A stretch of 64,000 nt of DNA from a virus: IMG/VR virus record IMGVR_UViG_3300008107_000019, positions 54,288-118,287 of that record. The stretch is one strand, 5' to 3'. Shown here one piece after another: positions 56,319-62,927 of the stretch. A program made the position numbers and the translations under genes. Numbering within the stretch: the first letter of the stretch is position 1; every line of letters starts with the position of its first letter. The notes under the pieces are model-generated. The model was not told where the DNA came from, did not search any database, and saw only the letters and a program-made list of their open reading frames with translations.

Positions 56319-56523
56319 GATCAAACTTACTGGAGCATCTGCTACAGTACCATAGTTTGTATGTTTTATTATCAGATTCATTTTTTAAAGATGTTCTGAG
56401 ATAAAGTATTTTACCGTCTTGTGGCAAGAATCCAACTTTGCAATCATTGCATTGATAGCTGAAATCTGTTTTTTCTAAGTCTAAAGCTCTCAAGTAAGCT
56501 GCTCGCATTTCTTCATGATCCAT
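56293..56523 (-). CDS. small zinc-binding protein
   Basis: 76 residues. CNDCKVG and CSRCSSK form one zinc site about 37 residues apart. Starts within the preceding stop codon region. Function unknown. Confidence 0.55.
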   Translation of the reverse strand: MDHEEMRAAYLRALDLEKTDFSYQCNDCKVGFLPQDGKILYLRTSLKNESDNKTYKLWYCSRCSSKFDHENFPQED

Positions 56524-56716
56524 CGGTTACAATGCCCCAGTCTTGAACTGTTATTTGACACATTTGTTTACAGACTGGACATTTAGCTACAGGGTACTGA
56601 CCCCACATAGAGTGTGAGGGTATTTCTCCGCAATCACACTTTAGTATTACTTCAGGTCCCCAACTTTTTATAAGCTTTAACTTTGATTCTAGCGTAACTG
56701 GAATCTGAAGTGGCAT
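56513..56716 (-). CDS. small zinc-binding protein
   Basis: 67 residues from ATG 56716 with GGAAAT upstream. CDCGEIPSH and CPVCKQMC look like a zinc ribbon. Overlaps the next gene. Function unknown. Confidence 0.5.
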   Translation of the reverse strand: MPLQIPVTLESKLKLIKSWGPEVILKCDCGEIPSHSMWGQYPVAKCPVCKQMCQITVQDWGIVTDGS

Positions 56717-56717
56717 G

Positions 56718-57095
56718 TCAGTATTTCCAAATTGACTTAGAACTCTTATTAACGTGGGAATAAGAATCAAGTAATTGATCTAAGGCAGAAGACAAAACTG
56801 GCCATTTTATTTTAAGCTCTCTGACAATATGATCGTGGTGATGAGGGTGATTACCTTTATCGGTTAAAGCCTTCTTAATAGCAAGAAGAGCGTCATACTG
56901 AGCTTTTGTAATTGCTACTGAAGTACTACTGTTTTCTTCTCGGTAAGAAGTAATTTTTACATTAGAAGAGTAAGGGTTAGAAGTAGTTGTTTTTGAAGGT
57001 ACAGTATATGAATTATGCGTTTCTTTCTTCAAAGAGTTAGCAAGTTTTTCTATAGCAGATGCTATGTTATTTAGTGCGTTCACTAATGATTTCAT
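56718..57095 (-). CDS. hypothetical protein with His-rich patch
   Basis: 125 residues from ATG 57095 with AAGGAG. N-terminal helix MKSLVNALNNIASAIEKLAN, Ser/Thr-rich middle, and NHPHHHDHIVRELKIKWPVL at the end. The HHH patch may bind metal. No family recognised. Confidence 0.55.
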   Translation of the reverse strand: MKSLVNALNNIASAIEKLANSLKKETHNSYTVPSKTTTSNPYSSNVKITSYREENSSTSVAITKAQYDALLAIKKALTDKGNHPHHHDHIVRELKIKWPVLSSALDQLLDSYSHVNKSSKSIWKY

Positions 57096-57288
57096 CAAAT
57101 TCTCCTTGTTCAAGTCTTTTTAGTATTGATAGTCCCCAATCATACCACTGGCAATCTTCGCAATTGTCACATGTGTGGTCGGGGTAAGGTTCGCCAATTA
57201 TTGCAGCTTGATGAGCTTCTTTAATTATTCTTGGAAGAAACTCTTTTAAAAGTTTAAAGTATTTAGATTTCTTTGTTAAGAATATCAT
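57067..57288 (-). CDS. hypothetical protein
   Basis: 73 residues, helical start (FLTKKSKYFKLLKEFL) and CDNCEDCQWYDWG, a CxxCxxC-type pattern. Overlaps both neighbours. Confidence 0.5.
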   Translation of the reverse strand: MIFLTKKSKYFKLLKEFLPRIIKEAHQAAIIGEPYPDHTCDNCEDCQWYDWGLSILKRLEQGEFDEIISERTK

Positions 57289-57472
57289 TATACTCTTTCA
57301 TTATATCTGGACAAGTACATTTTTCATATCTATAAAAAACAGAGCCAAACCACGTAAGCATACCAAATGTATGCCAACCTTGTTCGTCTGAACCTTTAAT
57401 AAATCTTATAGGAAAAAAAGAAAACCTTTGTTGACCAGGTTTCCAGAAAAAAAATCTACTAGCATTAAACAT
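57263..57472 (-). CDS. hypothetical protein
   Basis: 69 residues, aromatic-rich (FFFWKPGQQRFSFFPIRF) with a C-terminal CTCP. ATG shares a base with the previous stop (TGATG). Unknown function. Confidence 0.5.
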   Translation of the reverse strand: MFNASRFFFWKPGQQRFSFFPIRFIKGSDEQGWHTFGMLTWFGSVFYRYEKCTCPDIMKEYNDILNKEI

Positions 57473-57729
57473 CAGTACTTTGCAATCTGTGATAGTCTTT
57501 GAATTTCGGCAATTAAACCTTGAACATGTTCCGATATAAGCCTATTAGATTCAATAGTAGATTCTAGTTTTGATTCTATATAACCAATGTGAGTTAGTGT
57601 AAGCTTAAAAACATTAACCGCATGATGCATAAGAACATAAACGATTGATGGATCATGTATAGATTTATCTGCCTCATTAGCAAGTTCAGACATAAGATTA
57701 TTTATTTTTGCTTCGAGCAATGGATCCAT
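57472..57729 (-). CDS. hypothetical helical protein
   Basis: 85 residues from ATG 57729 with AGGAG. Wholly helical, MDPLLEAKINNLMSELANEA. Placed right after the T tract of the candidate RNA, so that structure may control it. Confidence 0.5.
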   Translation of the reverse strand: MDPLLEAKINNLMSELANEADKSIHDPSIVYVLMHHAVNVFKLTLTHIGYIESKLESTIESNRLISEHVQGLIAEIQRLSQIAKY

Positions 57730-57747
57730 ATTTAACTCCTGCCTTTT

Positions 57748-57930
57748 AAAAAAAATAGTGGCCCTAGAACGCGTCCATTCTAGGGTAGTTCCACTACCGA
57801 GACTAGATAACTCTGTCACAAAACACATTACTGTGTTCGGGGCGATAATCCTTATTCCGCGAAAACAAGGACTACGCTACACAAATTAACTCCTCAGCTA
57901 ATTACGGTATTCACTGTAGCTTCTCTAGTG
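57748..57930 (-). ncRNA. candidate structured RNA with own promoter and terminator
   Basis: On the - strand TATAAT (57942-57937) is followed by ~180 bases without a good ORF. Hairpins are AACACA/TGTGTT, GGTAGT/ACTACC, TCCTT/AAGGA and a final CCCTAGAA/TTCTAGGG followed by CCACTA and eight T residues. It may be a free small RNA, or a leader with attenuator for the gene at 57472. No known RNA family is recognised. Confidence 0.5.
57762..57785 (-). terminator. terminator hairpin of the candidate RNA
   Basis: CCCTAGAA / TTCTAGGG eight-pair stem with an eight-base loop; on the - strand CCACTA and T8 follow (57755-57748). The offset of the T tract by a few bases makes it slightly atypical. Confidence 0.6.
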
Positions 57931-57942
57931 CTAAGTATTATA

Positions 57943-58497
57943 TCAGAAGATATCATCAGAAGTAGGATAAACTCTTCTTTCGATCTGAACTTTGTAAAGA
58001 TCTATAGGAGCATCTTTTACAACTTCAATTGTAATACTAACTAGGTCTTTTGCGGGAAGACCAAAAGCTTCAGCTACTTCTTGGTCAGACAAAGCCATGC
58101 CACTAGGAAGTTGCATTATAACAGGTGGAATTTGGTCTTTAGTAACTTCTAAAGTAATCTTAGCTGTTCCTTCAGATTCATGCCATATGTTATCAGCGCT
58201 GTTAAAAGCTTGAAGATATATTGAGTTATCAAAAGCTTCTACAGATTTATATTTTGCAATAGCATTGTATGCATTAAACTTAGGTGGTTTTGAAATAAGT
58301 TTATCTAAAAATGAACTAAAGTCAAGAATCTGTTCAGCGTTTTTTACTTGATTTATTGCATAATCATCTATAAAGAGTGGTAGTTGTTCAGATATTTTTT
58401 TTTCTATCTTCTTTTTCTTCTTCTTCTTAATAGACTGATCTTTTGAAGCTTCGACTACTGGAGAAGGAGTAGTTTCCCAAGCAGGATAAACTATCAT
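57943..58497 (-). CDS. hypothetical protein with basic linker
   Basis: 184 residues with GGGAGG before ATG. A run of Lys (KKKKKKKIEKKISEQLPLFI) divides a short N-terminus from a mixed domain with EVTKDQIPPVIMQLPSGMAL. No family recognised. Confidence 0.55.
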   Translation of the reverse strand: MIVYPAWETTPSPVVEASKDQSIKKKKKKKIEKKISEQLPLFIDDYAINQVKNAEQILDFSSFLDKLISKPPKFNAYNAIAKYKSVEAFDNSIYLQAFNSADNIWHESEGTAKITLEVTKDQIPPVIMQLPSGMALSDQEVAEAFGLPAKDLVSITIEVVKDAPIDLYKVQIERRVYPTSDDIF

Positions 58498-58631
58498 GCG
58501 AGAACCTCCCGATTAGTATATGTTTTAAAGAATACAAAAGCAATTTCTAAAATTGCTACTAACAATTGTATGCACAAATTTGGCATTGTTCTATCTTTCT
58601 TAAATTGATACGAGTTTTTAGATAGAATATA

Positions 58632-58955
58632 TTATTGGAGTTCTAAAGGAAATATTTTCTTTAGTCTCTTTTTACAAGAATGTGTAGGAGCATCGTTAAT
58701 ACCGATGCCAATTTTTATAGATACGCCACAAGAAGAACAAGACCATTTGGTATTTGGTCTATATTTTGTTCTAGCTGGAGGTGGCTCTGGAGTAACAGGT
58801 ATTTCCTCTACTTGGTCGTCTTCATCTTCCTGTGGCATTTTACTGTCGTTGGGTGCCTGAAGACAAGACGGACAAAGCTTTGGTTTTCTACCTCTTGCCT
58901 TAAGACGATTCCATTGAAGACCACACTGGATACAAGTTAACTGGTCATGTTCCAT
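58632..58955 (-). CDS. double zinc-finger protein
   Basis: 107 residues. CIQCGLQWNRLKARGRKPKL with CPSC, and later WSCSSCGVSIKIG, then HSC form two zinc sites separated by an acidic/Pro linker. Probably binds nucleic acid. Unknown role. Confidence 0.6.
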   Translation of the reverse strand: MEHDQLTCIQCGLQWNRLKARGRKPKLCPSCLQAPNDSKMPQEDEDDQVEEIPVTPEPPPARTKYRPNTKWSCSSCGVSIKIGIGINDAPTHSCKKRLKKIFPLELQ

Positions 58956-58965
58956 GGTTTAAGTC

Positions 58966-59577
58966 CTAATATCTCTCCTGAACGTAGCAATGAAAAGGTG
59001 CTCCAGTATATGGATCATACTTTGAAGCAACTGCAATAGCTTTTAAAGCATTCTTTTTAGCTTGAGCTACTGTCATTATTTTAGATGAACATAGTACCTG
59101 CAAAGCCCCCAGTGCATAAGAACTTCCAGTTCCCATAGCATATCTTCCATTGATGTCTGAGGTCCAAGAATAATCACCGTCAACTACATATATAGTACCA
59201 GAGACAACAACAAGAATTGTTGACTCATGCTGAGCCATATGTGTAGCTGATTCACTTTCTGGTGAGGTAGCATATCCTTGTTTTTCAAAACAATCTCTAA
59301 GAGCTGGAACAAACTTTGTGGTAATAAAGTTATCTAGTTTTTTACCATTAGTTGCAACAGGTAGACTTGGAGGAACAAACGCATGATGAAGAATGTTAAT
59401 TGCTCGCATGTCGCCGGCAGCACCCAATAAGTACTTATTGTTTTCTGCTATCTTGGCACTGTTAGTACCAAGGGTGGTTATCTGAGAGGCAAAGCCTCCA
59501 TCGTCCATTGTTGATATTCTAGAGTCGCTACAAACAAGAGCGTAATCTGGACCCTGTATGCCGATAATTGTGGTCAT
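58966..59577 (-). CDS. proteasome/HslV-like Ntn hydrolase
   Basis: 203 residues. MTTIIGIQGPDYALVCSDSR gives the N-terminal Thr nucleophile after processing, an Asp in the strand turn and SR(I/K)-type start. YLLGAAGDMRAINILHH and GRYAMGTGSSYALGALQVL are the conserved GxxGD and GSG turns of proteasome beta subunits. The usual catalytic Lys is not obvious. It would be a peptidase, perhaps competing with or modifying the host proteasome or maturing a phage protein. Confidence 0.78.
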   Translation of the reverse strand: MTTIIGIQGPDYALVCSDSRISTMDDGGFASQITTLGTNSAKIAENNKYLLGAAGDMRAINILHHAFVPPSLPVATNGKKLDNFITTKFVPALRDCFEKQGYATSPESESATHMAQHESTILVVVSGTIYVVDGDYSWTSDINGRYAMGTGSSYALGALQVLCSSKIMTVAQAKKNALKAIAVASKYDPYTGAPFHCYVQERY

Positions 59578-59632
59578 GTTATTCCTCAGTACACTTTAGT
59601 TAAAGATAGTATACAGGAAATACAAGATATTA

Positions 59633-59797
59633 TCAATTATCAGAAGGATTGTAGTACAGGGATCCAAAAACTGTATAAGCTATAGCATGAATATCTTCTG
59701 ATTTGACTTCTTTAAAAGTTTTTTTAAAATTGTCATATCGAGAATCATAATAATAGTTTCTCTTGCCTTTGCGGTTTTTATTACGCTTCTTGGACAA
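59633..59797 (-). CDS. 54-residue protein, TTG start
   Basis: TTG 59797 with AAAGGG eight bases upstream gives MSKKRNKNRKGKRNYYYDSR and a C-terminus ending YNPSDN. Overlaps the end of the KTSC gene. Basic then aromatic; function unknown. Confidence 0.45.
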   Translation of the reverse strand: MSKKRNKNRKGKRNYYYDSRYDNFKKTFKEVKSEDIHAIAYTVFGSLYYNPSDN

Positions 59798-60044
59798 GAT
59801 TTAAACCCTTTTTAAATATTAAAGTACCATGTAAAGTATTTCTTATATTTGTGTTAAAATACTTTCCAGCAGACTGTGCTTTTTTAAGATTGTCAAAGTG
59901 TTCAACTGTAGCGTCTGCATATAGCCAAACTGCACCAGAATTAAAGACAACAATTAAAGCTTCTTGATCTTCTGACCATGCGCAGGAGTGCAATACGGAA
60001 CTATCAATAAACTTATAAAATTTAATTTTAGAAAAATTTTCCAT
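59781..60044 (-). CDS. KTSC-domain protein
   Basis: 87 residues from ATG 60044. KFYKFIDSSVLHSCAWSEDQ, VVFNSGAVWLYADATVEHFD and KAQSAGKYFNTNIR match the KTSC domain, first seen fused to lysyl-tRNA synthetase. It sits 3 bases after the tRNA-Ser 3' end, so it is cotranscribed with tRNA. RNA or protein binding is likely. Confidence 0.75.
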   Translation of the reverse strand: MENFSKIKFYKFIDSSVLHSCAWSEDQEALIVVFNSGAVWLYADATVEHFDNLKKAQSAGKYFNTNIRNTLHGTLIFKKGLNLVQEA

Positions 60045-60047
60045 AAG

Positions 60048-60134
60048 CGGAACGAGGAGGATTCGAACCTCCGAGGGCTTTAACACCCTGACGGTTTAGC
60101 AAACCGTTGCTTTCGGCCACTCAGCCACCGTTCC
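60048..60134 (-). tRNA. tRNA-Ser (GCT anticodon)
   Basis: 87 bases, no encoded CCA. Acceptor GGAACGG/TCGTTCC, long variable arm typical of tRNA-Ser, T loop TTCGAAT. Anticodon loop TTGCTAA reads AGC/AGT codons. Acceptor G-T pair at position 7. Confidence 0.9.
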
Positions 60135-60140
60135 TAAAGG

Positions 60141-60302
60141 TTAATCACCTTGATATCTACCTTTAGGGTAAACATCTTTAGCATTAACTTTGCCAGAATT
60201 CATCATGTCAACAACAAATTTAATAGATTCTAAAATAGAATCTTTTTGTGTTTTGGTGTTTTCCGTGATTTCTTCTTCGTTGTTTTCTGTTTCATTTGTC
60301 AT
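60141..60302 (-). CDS. 53-residue acidic hypothetical protein
   Basis: MTNETENNEEEITENTKTQK then a helical ILESIKFVVDMM and ending YPKGRYQGD. It lies between tRNA-Arg and tRNA-Ser with 2 and 6 bases to spare and no obvious ribosome-binding site. Translation after tRNA processing is possible. Confidence 0.5.
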   Translation of the reverse strand: MTNETENNEEEITENTKTQKDSILESIKFVVDMMNSGKVNAKDVYPKGRYQGD

Positions 60303-60304
60303 AG

Positions 60305-60378
60305 CGCCCCCGGCATGATTCGAACATGCGACCTGCGGATTAGAAGTCCGATGCTCTATCCAGCTGAGCTACAGGGGC
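60305..60378 (-). tRNA. tRNA-Arg (TCT anticodon)
   Basis: 74 bases. Acceptor GCCCCTG/CGGGGGC with a T-G pair, D arm AGCTCAGCTGGATAGAGC, anticodon loop CTTCTAA (TCT, reads AGA), T loop TTCGAAT. AGA is by far the commonest Arg codon in this phage, so the tRNA supports its own codon use. Confidence 0.9.
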
Positions 60379-60381
60379 TTA

Positions 60382-60801
60382 TTAAGCGTAATTATACTGC
60401 TCTTTTGTGCGATCATCAACATAGAGGTTTGCCTCTAAAAGAAAATCTTCATAAGAAACTAGATAATAAAAACCATTACTCCAATAAGCACCTTGTACTA
60501 AATATCCATCAAAAGGATTGTACTGCAAAACATGGTGCCAGTTAAGACTAGCATCCATACAGTATCTAAAAGTACCTATTGGCTTTGGAGTCCAAAACTT
60601 CATGTTTAATTTATCCGGAAGATCAACACATGCATGAAGTAAAATAAAAGAATCTATCGCAGAAGAAACTTCTTCTATAGAAATGTTTCTAGAAGAATAC
60701 TCATTAAAGTTTTTCTTTAACAAATTGTTAAGAAAAAAATGAGAATCTTCTTCGTCTAAAGTAGGCTCTAAAATACTAGTCTTCTGCAATAGAGTGATCA
60801 T
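60382..60801 (-). CDS. hypothetical protein
   Basis: 139 residues. Helical first half, then aromatic-rich beta part (FDGYLVQGAYWSNGFYYLVS). Overlaps nothing but ends 3 bases before the tRNA-Arg. No family recognised. Confidence 0.55.
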   Translation of the reverse strand: MITLLQKTSILEPTLDEEDSHFFLNNLLKKNFNEYSSRNISIEEVSSAIDSFILLHACVDLPDKLNMKFWTPKPIGTFRYCMDASLNWHHVLQYNPFDGYLVQGAYWSNGFYYLVSYEDFLLEANLYVDDRTKEQYNYA

Positions 60802-60803
60802 AT

Positions 60804-61160
60804 CTAATCCAATGGTAAGTTAATCATCTTAACATAAAGCATTTTGCGCTCAATAGATGTTAAGAATTTAATGGTGTTGATGCGCCACTTGTTTTGTTTT
60901 GTGATGAAAGATTCAATGTCGGCTGTTGATGCGCCCATCTCTTTCATCTCTAAAGCTTTAAGTTTATTCTTCGCTTTATTAGAAGATAGTTGAAATTCAA
61001 CATCTCTTCTGATAACTCTAAGGTTATATAACCACATATCAACATTGTTCTCTAGTATGTCTTTTTCATACTGAGAAGCTTCGTTTTTTATGTCTTTAAT
61101 AACTATTTCTTTTAGCTTTTCAACATAGTCTACATCAACTATATTTGTATTTTGAGTCAT
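60804..61160 (-). CDS. hypothetical coiled-coil protein
   Basis: 118 residues from ATG 61160. Mostly helical (NIVDVDYVEKLKEIVIKDIK; KAKNKLKALEMKEMG). Overlaps the UDG gene by 26 bases. Unknown. Confidence 0.5.
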   Translation of the reverse strand: MTQNTNIVDVDYVEKLKEIVIKDIKNEASQYEKDILENNVDMWLYNLRVIRRDVEFQLSSNKAKNKLKALEMKEMGASTADIESFITKQNKWRINTIKFLTSIERKMLYVKMINLPLD

Positions 61161-61902
61161 TGTTTTCTGCCTTAGCATAACAAAAATCGTAAGCCTGTTG
61201 AATATCAGAAGCAAATTGCTCTGTGTACTGAGCACCCTGTTTAAGACAATATATTGGTGAATATGTTGACAAAACCGGCCAATAACCAATCCAAGAAATA
61301 GAACCTCTATATTGCTTTAACTGTATGTCGGAGTTAAATATGACCGACAAAGGTAAAAGCCCTAAAGTTACTATTAGCTTTGGATTAAGTAATTGTATTT
61401 CAGTATGTAGATACGGAGCACAATTAATAGCTTCTGAATTCTCAGGCTTCCTATTTAATGAACATCTTGTAACATAAGTTAAACAAACCTTAGAAGATTC
61501 AAAGCCCGCAGATTTCATTGTAGAAACAAATAGATCTGCAGATTCTTTATCTATCTTAGGATTGTCGACTATGAACAAAACATCTGGATTTTGAGAATTC
61601 CATCGAGGAAGATCTGATGAGTCTAAAACATTAGGACACTTTTTACAGTTCTTTGTTACTGTATGAAGATCCTGTAACGAAAGACTGTTCTTTGAAGACA
61701 AGATGTCATTGCGGACATCCTGAAACAAAGAAACAAGTCTTTCATTAGGAATGTGTTTAGAAAATGTCTCATGCAAATGAGACAACATGTTAGTTTCAAA
61801 AAGACCTAATTGAAGGCCATTTTTGGGAATTAACTTTGACTTTTCACCAGAAAGTGCTTCTTCAATTAAAGAATCTAAATCTTCCTGTGAAAAATCTTCC
61901 AT
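61135..61902 (-). CDS. type-4/5 uracil-DNA glycosylase-like protein
   Basis: 255 residues. CKKCPNVLDSSDLPRWN gives two Fe-S cysteines; LTYVTRCSLNRKPENSEAIN carries the TRC and NR-P block, followed by C and PKLIVTLGLLPLSVI. The C-terminal active-site His is not in its usual HPS form (STYSP). It may excise uracil or a modified base, or be a glycosylase-fold DNA modification enzyme. Confidence 0.75.
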   Translation of the reverse strand: MEDFSQEDLDSLIEEALSGEKSKLIPKNGLQLGLFETNMLSHLHETFSKHIPNERLVSLFQDVRNDILSSKNSLSLQDLHTVTKNCKKCPNVLDSSDLPRWNSQNPDVLFIVDNPKIDKESADLFVSTMKSAGFESSKVCLTYVTRCSLNRKPENSEAINCAPYLHTEIQLLNPKLIVTLGLLPLSVIFNSDIQLKQYRGSISWIGYWPVLSTYSPIYCLKQGAQYTEQFASDIQQAYDFCYAKAENNDSKYKYS

Positions 61903-62321
61903 CAGAACTCTTCTGGAACAGAGGTGTTAGAAGTTGTTGTCTCAGACTTTGAGTCAGAAGACTTAGGAGAAGAAGACGCTGCGTATGCAACATGCTCTGC
62001 AATGACGACAACCTTAGAACGGTTCTGGTTATCTTGCTGCCAACGCTCCTGAAGGAGACGACCAATGATGGAAATCTGTGAACCCTTCTTGAGCTTACCT
62101 CCAGTGATCTGGCTGTGAATGAACGAAGCGTTCTTATTTACAAAGCCCTCGCTGTCTTTGAGGTAATAGGTAACATCAAAGTATCCAGCTGTTGACTGAG
62201 ATCCTTTTTCGGATCCAGCGTATTCTACAGCTACACGGAACTTTGCAATCTTGTCGTTAATCATCTCTGGATCAGCAACAACACCAGCGGTGAGGTTGAT
62301 GACATTCTTTGGGTCTAACAT
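61902..62321 (-). CDS. ssb: single-stranded DNA-binding protein
   Basis: 139 residues from ATG 62321. OB-fold blocks NVINLTAGVVADPEMINDKI, KFRVAVEYAG, YFDVTYYLKD and KKGSQISIIGRLLQERWQQD match SSB, with a Ser-rich linker and a short acidic tip TSVPEEF. Codons are more GC-rich than the surroundings, as expected for an abundant protein. Binds ssDNA at the fork. Confidence 0.85.
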   Translation of the reverse strand: MLDPKNVINLTAGVVADPEMINDKIAKFRVAVEYAGSEKGSQSTAGYFDVTYYLKDSEGFVNKNASFIHSQITGGKLKKGSQISIIGRLLQERWQQDNQNRSKVVVIAEHVAYAASSSPKSSDSKSETTTSNTSVPEEF

Positions 62322-62322
62322 T

Positions 62323-62565
62323 TTATTTATTCTCCATATAGTCATTTAGTGTGATAGGGTTATCGAGAACTTCTCGCACATTAGCGATCAGTCTCTCTAG
62401 GTATTTGCATGCTTCGTCTGCCCCTTGTGCAGGGCCGTAGTCTATTGTGTAATAGTCTACAAGACTTACAAACAAATTATATATTCCGGACTTAATGTCC
62501 GAGATTACGTCAGTAGAAACATATTCATTTACTGTTTCTACAAGTTCAGGATTGTCGTTTTCCAT
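62323..62565 (-). CDS. hypothetical acidic protein
   Basis: 80 residues, ending one base before SSB and starting one base after the MerR-like gene. MENDNPELVETVNEYVSTDV then a helical domain with DEACKYLERLIANVREVLDN. Unknown. Confidence 0.55.
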   Translation of the reverse strand: MENDNPELVETVNEYVSTDVISDIKSGIYNLFVSLVDYYTIDYGPAQGADEACKYLERLIANVREVLDNPITLNDYMENK

Positions 62566-62862
62566 TTATGAAACTCTCTTTGATAAAGCTTGATCTATCA
62601 TTTCTCCAAGAACCTTAGAATCTTTATATCCTTTATCATACAATATAGATATGATTGGTTTTGGATCAATGTAAGAATAAGTTAAAAGTTGAAGATTTAA
62701 AACATCATTTAAAGTGTAAATTCTGTATTTATTTAAATCTCTTTTTGGATTAGGATACTTTTTGCTTTTTTCTCTATTAGCAATAGTCAAGGGAGAAACA
62801 TTTAGAATCTGAGCTAACTCTGATCTGGTAAAGATTGGTTCAGAAAGCTTTTTAGATTGCAT
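62566..62862 (-). CDS. MerR-like helix-turn-helix regulator
   Basis: 98 residues. FTRSELAQILNVSPLTIANR is a winged HTH recognition region followed by KYRIYTLNDVLNLQLL, the wing typical of MerR-family N-domains. The short C-terminus cannot form the usual coiled coil. A - strand TTACTATA lies 40 bases upstream. It may regulate the right-end operon. Confidence 0.7.
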   Translation of the reverse strand: MQSKKLSEPIFTRSELAQILNVSPLTIANREKSKKYPNPKRDLNKYRIYTLNDVLNLQLLTYSYIDPKPIISILYDKGYKDSKVLGEMIDQALSKRVS

Positions 62863-62901
62863 GTTAAATTATACACCTTTTTAAATGTTTATATATATTT
62901 A

Positions 62902-62909
62902 TATAGTAA
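62902..62909 (-). promoter_or_regulatory. TTACTATA promoter-like element, - strand
   Basis: Reads TTACTATA on the - strand, 39 bases before the MerR-like ATG at 62862. The same element as the + strand ones. Confidence 0.45.
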
Positions 62910-62927
62910 CATAAAAAGGAGAAAGAA

